Shown here one piece after another: positions 61,003 to 63,622 of a stretch of 63,622 nt of DNA. The position numbers and the translations under genes were made by a program. The notes under the pieces are model-generated. The model was not told the DNA's origin. It saw only the letters and a list, made by a program, of their open reading frames with translations, and searched no databases. Every line of letters begins with the position of its first letter. The stretch's first letter is position 1. The DNA is taken from positions 1-63,622 of the forward strand of contig JAEUHI010000091.1 of NCBI GenBank assembly GCA_016795385.1, given 5' to 3'. Origin of the DNA: Verrucomicrobiales bacterium. Its GTDB lineage: Bacteria > Verrucomicrobiota > Verrucomicrobiia > Verrucomicrobiales > DEV007.

Positions 61003-61038
61003 CGCCGCTCCGGATGACCGGGGCGGCGTTTTCGTTTT
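61003..61038 (+). terminator. Rho-independent terminator
   Basis: CGCCGCTCCGG (61003-61013), loop ATGA, and CCGGGGCGGCG (61018-61028) form an 11-bp stem with one G-T wobble, followed by TTTTCGTTTT. It ends the 60681-60980 gene and lies 10 bp before the convergent gene's stop. Confidence 0.85.
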
Positions 61039-61047
61039 CAGCAACCT

Positions 61048-62493
61048 TCAGAGCCTCAGCAACTTCAGATTCCGGAATTCGATCCCGGCGCCCGCATGGC
61101 GGCCTTGGAAGCCGATGCGACCTTTGCGCGGCATCTCACTCCACGGTTCACCCTGTAGCCACTTCGGCTTTTCGGAGCCGTCGGGATTGAGCTTGCCATC
61201 CTTCCACTGCGTGAGGTCGATCTCGTTCACGACCTCGCCATTGAGCACGACGGTGATGTTCGGGCCTTGGGCGGTGAGCGTCATTCGGTTCCACTCGCCG
61301 GCGGGTTTGACGGTGCTTTTGCTCGCGGCTTGATGACCGAAGAAGGCGCCGCAACGCCAGTTGGCGGGTTTCTCCCGCCATTTTGCGGCGCGGTCGTCGC
61401 AGATCTGGATTTCGACGCTCGCGGGCATCCAGTTCGTCTCATCGCTGTTGTAGAGGAAGACGCCGCTGTTGGTTCCGGGCTCGAGCTTGAACTCGAAATC
61501 GAGCACGCAGTCGCCGTGCGTCGCCTTGGTCCAGAGGTTCTGATCTTCGGTGGCGGTGAGGATGCCATCGCGATCGCTCCAGATCGCCCCGGGGGCTTTC
61601 ATGTTGGTCAGATCGCTCACGAGCAGGTCATTCCACGCGCTGGAGTCGGGATGTGTGCGCAGCGGCAGCGTGAGTTTCGTGGCGGCGGCTTTTTCCGATG
61701 CGGGGATGTCCTCCAAAGGCTCGCCCCGCGCGAACTGGCGCACGTTGCGCATGTATTCCGGCGGCACGTCGTGACCGTAGCCCCGCATGATGACGCTCTG
61801 GAGGTCGGCCTTCATGAGCTTGGCCTGACGTTCGAGCAGCGAGGTCTGATCGAGCATCAACTGCCGGAACTCCGATCCGCCGGTCATCGCATCGTCGGCC
61901 ACGAGCAGGAGGAAGCGGCTTTCTTTCAAAGGCATCACCGCGGGCAGCAGTTGGATGCCGCCTTCATGGAGCCAGAACGAATGAAAGTGCTCCGTGATGA
62001 ACTCATCACGACCCGCGAGCAGCACGCTGAGGGTGTGCGCACCATTCGAGTGCCCGCCGATGACGCTGCGCTCCCAATCGATGTTCGGCACCTCGGCGGC
62101 GAGTTTTTCGAGCATCGTACGATACGCCGCGCTGACGAGGGCGAGGTCCTCGACCATCACGGGCAGGGTCTTGCCTTTCGGCTGGTTCGTTTTGAAGAGC
62201 GGCAACTGCACCGCGATGTAGTCCTCAGCGCCCACGATGTCGCGCGCCATCGCCCCGCCATCCTCCGGTCCGCCGCTGCCGCCCTTGAGGTAAACGAAGA
62301 GCGGATGTTTCGTCTCTTTTGAGTAGTTCGAGGGAAGGATCGCGCCGAGTCGCGGCACTTTCGTTGTGCCCGAAACCATGCCCGCAAGAGTATTTGGCAA
62401 CTCGGGGAAGTCGTAGGTGAGTCCGGCGTTCGGCTTGAGATCGGCCGCGAGGGCGCTGGTGGCGAAGAGAAGGAGGAAGAGAATGTTTTTCAT
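61048..62493 (-). CDS. Secreted alpha/beta hydrolase fused to a DUF1080 (3-keto-disaccharide hydrolase) domain
   Basis: This 481-residue protein has a signal peptide (about 1-17). Residues 20-270 form an alpha/beta-hydrolase-like domain with elbow IGGHSNGAHT and a late GYGHDVPPEY histidine. Residues 290-481 are DUF1080: LLVSDLTNMKAPGAIWSDRDG, FEFKLEPGTNSGVFLYN, GEWNRMTLTAQGPNITVVLNGE and GRIGFQGRHAGAGIEFRNLKL. DUF1080 enzymes are known to cleave 3-ketoglycosides made by sugar 3-oxidases; a FAD oxidoreductase is encoded just upstream at 62914-63621. The start overlaps the upstream frame by ATGA. Confidence 0.9.
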   Translation of the reverse strand: MKNILFLLLFATSALAADLKPNAGLTYDFPELPNTLAGMVSGTTKVPRLGAILPSNYSKETKHPLFVYLKGGSGGPEDGGAMARDIVGAEDYIAVQLPLFKTNQPKGKTLPVMVEDLALVSAAYRTMLEKLAAEVPNIDWERSVIGGHSNGAHTLSVLLAGRDEFITEHFHSFWLHEGGIQLLPAVMPLKESRFLLLVADDAMTGGSEFRQLMLDQTSLLERQAKLMKADLQSVIMRGYGHDVPPEYMRNVRQFARGEPLEDIPASEKAAATKLTLPLRTHPDSSAWNDLLVSDLTNMKAPGAIWSDRDGILTATEDQNLWTKATHGDCVLDFEFKLEPGTNSGVFLYNSDETNWMPASVEIQICDDRAAKWREKPANWRCGAFFGHQAASKSTVKPAGEWNRMTLTAQGPNITVVLNGEVVNEIDLTQWKDGKLNPDGSEKPKWLQGEPWSEMPRKGRIGFQGRHAGAGIEFRNLKLLRL

Positions 62494-62612
62494 GAAGGAA
62501 TCAACTCGATCAGGCGCATTCCGCTTTTCTCTGGCATGACCATGTTGGGGCGGGTCGGTGCGGCGGAGGCGAGGCTGCTGATGGAGAGGAGGAGAAAAAG
62601 GAGCCGCTTTAT
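62490..62612 (-). pseudogene. Truncated secreted-peptide gene whose start is disrupted
   Basis: The frame encodes a signal-peptide-like KRLLFLLLSISSLASA then PTRPNMVMPEKSGMRLIELI and stops, 40 residues in all. Where ATG would be expected it has ATA (62610-62612); the next upstream in-frame start is a TTG at 62687 inside the neighbouring hairpin repeat, which adds an alanine-rich artefact. It is coupled by ATGA to the hydrolase-DUF1080 gene. It looks like a remnant, but a short leader peptide cannot be excluded. Confidence 0.5.
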
Positions 62613-62616
62613 GAGA

Positions 62617-62685
62617 GAAAAAGTAGCTGCGGCTTCAGCCGCATGGGTTGGGAAGGATTGGGCTGAAGCCCAAGCTACTTTTTTC
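62617..62685. repeat. Hairpin repeat with AGTAGCT...GGCTTCAGCC arms
   Basis: GAAAAAGTAGCT (62617-62628) and GGCTTCAGCC (62631-62640) pair with GGCTGAAGCC (62661-62670) and AGCTACTTTTTTC (62673-62685), apart from one 2-nt internal mismatch and one extra T. The loop is 20 nt. A related GCTGCGG(C)GTCAGCCGCA sequence lies at about 62867-62881. The arms abut the broken gene on one side and the stop of the small Tat gene on the other. Confidence 0.9.
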
Positions 62686-62902
62686 AATAGCCCTCCGGCA
62701 CCTCGCCGCCGAAGAAGGGATAATCATTCTCCGGCACAAAGGCGGTTTCGGCTTTCGCCGGAACTTCCGGTGCAGCCTCCACAATGACCGGCGCAGCCAC
62801 GGCAGCGGCGACGGCACCTTTGAGGGCCTGGAGCAAGGTTTCGCGACGGGTCAAGAAAGGTGCTGCGGCGTCAGCCGCATCTTGGGTGGTGGAATGGTTC
62901 AT
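62684..62902 (-). CDS. Small Tat-signal protein, 72 aa
   Basis: The protein has LTRRETLLQALKGAVAAAVAAP, a twin-arginine-type signal, then only about 35 residues ending FVPENDYPFFGGEVPEGY. Its size and position between a FAD oxidoreductase and downstream genes recall small Tat-exported partners of sugar oxidoreductases, but no family is recognised. The stop overlaps the outer end of the 62617-62685 hairpin. It starts 11 bp after the oxidoreductase stop. Confidence 0.65.
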   Translation of the reverse strand: MNHSTTQDAADAAAPFLTRRETLLQALKGAVAAAVAAPVIVEAAPEVPAKAETAFVPENDYPFFGGEVPEGY

Positions 62903-62913
62903 GGTGATCGCTT

Positions 62914-63621
62914 TTAAGCTTCGCTAAACGGTCCGGCATTTTGCTGCGCGAGCGTCTCACGTACCTTCACGCCATCGAGCGTGCCGACCTCATCCTTCGC
63001 CTGCATCGCGAGCGCGGCGGCGCATCCGGCGGCTTCGCCGAGAGCCATCGCCGTGGCGGTGACGCGGCTGGAGGCGCTGGCTTCGGCACTGGCGCTGTGG
63101 CAGCGGCCGGCGACAAGGAGGTTGCTCACCTGTTGCGGCACAAGGGTCCGATAACTGATGTCGTAGGGCTTCGGCTGGAAGCCCGAGCCGGTGAAGGGTT
63201 TGTCGACCGAGACCTCGGGCGGGTGGATGTCGAGGAACCAGCAGCCCGTGGCGATGGCGTCGTCATGTCGCGTCGTCTTCTGCAGGTCTTCGAGCGTGAG
63301 CACGTTCAGACCCACGATGCGGCGCGTGTCGCGCACGCCGATGTAGGGTCCGCTCATGATGTAGTAGCTGTTCTCGAAGCCGGGCACCTTTGCCTTCCAT
63401 TCGTTGAAGATGGTCCAGGCGTCCTTGCGGCCCTGCATCTCCGCGCGGGTGAAGTCGGCGGCATCGGTGGCGTTGGCGGGGACGCGGGTGGCGTGGACGT
63501 AACACTCGTCCTTCGCGAAGGCGAAGATGAGACCGGGTCCGTAGAAATTCGCGAGCCGTCCCTGTTCGTGCGCCTCGATCAGGACCTTCTTGGCGGCGGG
63601 TTTCGTCTCGGCAACCGGCAC
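62914..63621 (-). CDS. FAD-dependent oxidoreductase, C-terminal part, cut by the right edge
   Basis: The frame is open to the window end, so the N-terminal FAD-binding region is missing. The visible 235 residues have YIMSGPYIGVRDTRRIVG, FLDIHPPEV, QVSNLLVAGRCHSASAEA and ATAMALGEAAGCAAALA, all typical of pfam12831-type FAD oxidoreductases. It heads a likely operon with the Tat protein, the remnant and the hydrolase-DUF1080 gene, consistent with oxidation and cleavage of a glycoside. Its apparent start is only the edge GTG. Confidence 0.9.
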   Translation of the reverse strand: MPVAETKPAAKKVLIEAHEQGRLANFYGPGLIFAFAKDECYVHATRVPANATDAADFTRAEMQGRKDAWTIFNEWKAKVPGFENSYYIMSGPYIGVRDTRRIVGLNVLTLEDLQKTTRHDDAIATGCWFLDIHPPEVSVDKPFTGSGFQPKPYDISYRTLVPQQVSNLLVAGRCHSASAEASASSRVTATAMALGEAAGCAAALAMQAKDEVGTLDGVKVRETLAQQNAGPFSEA

Positions 63622-63622
63622 G

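Overview
The window reads as chromosomal DNA of a GC-rich Gram-negative bacterium, most likely a member of Verrucomicrobiota (Verrucomicrobiaceae-like). This is inferred from gene content: a DUF1501/DUF1553 (planctomycete-cytochrome) pair, PmoA-family and ThuA proteins, a sulfatase, DUF1080 and FAD-oxidoreductase proteins, PIG-L, many secreted hydrolases, and a type II secretion pseudopilin operon. No rRNA, tRNA, CRISPR array, prophage or complete insertion sequence was seen. About 60 genes are called; both edges cut genes.

Layout. 1-9000: tail of a REP-associated (Y1) transposase, a two-domain secreted hydrolase coupled to a DUF4403 protein, a DUF432-like protein, glycerol kinase and a sulfatase. 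9000-18800: two PIN/antitoxin pairs bracket a fused MBL-exonuclease/ATP-dependent DNA ligase, a PmoA-family protein, and a mutarotase - sodium/sugar symporter - phosphotransferase/ATPase run. 18800-36700: secreted catabolic and envelope proteins (phosphodiesterase, ceramidase-like, formylglycine-enzyme-like, App1-like, DUF1501 + DUF1553, a cyclase-like protein with a haem motif, MscS, DUF2141, PIG-L, an EEP hydrolase, ThuA). 36900-40030: two paralogous PepSY-like periplasmic proteins followed by a response regulator and sensor kinase. 41600-47220: gspF-G-H-I-J-K in a tightly overlapping operon, then trmD. 47225-48036: no gene, REP-like palindromes. 48000-56250: pabB, a zinc metallopeptidase, an EamA exporter, Ada, GNAT, a second ceramidase-like protein, PaiB, PhnA and a BrnTA toxin-antitoxin pair. 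56260-63622: FAD oxidoreductase + SDR with a divergent IclR regulator, two small secreted proteins, and a cluster of hydrolase-DUF1080, Tat protein and FAD oxidoreductase running off the right edge.

Two DNA-level patterns are not explained by the genes. (1) The 9-mer TTTGTCAGG / CCTGACAAA occurs 18 times by eye, against well under one expected. It lies in all three reading frames of genes on both strands and between genes, and 14 of 18 copies share one orientation. This looks like a genome-wide signal word (uptake, recombination or segregation type). (2) At least five inverted repeats have arms built from short iterated purine-rich units (for example GGTAAAA, GGAAGAC, GAGTAT). They lie between genes, in the trmD leader, and once in frame inside a DUF1549/DUF1553 gene. 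A separate set of REP-like palindromes fills 47318-47720 and abuts a broken gene near 62617. The transposase tail at the left edge belongs to the family that mobilises REP-type palindromes elsewhere, so a link is possible but untested.
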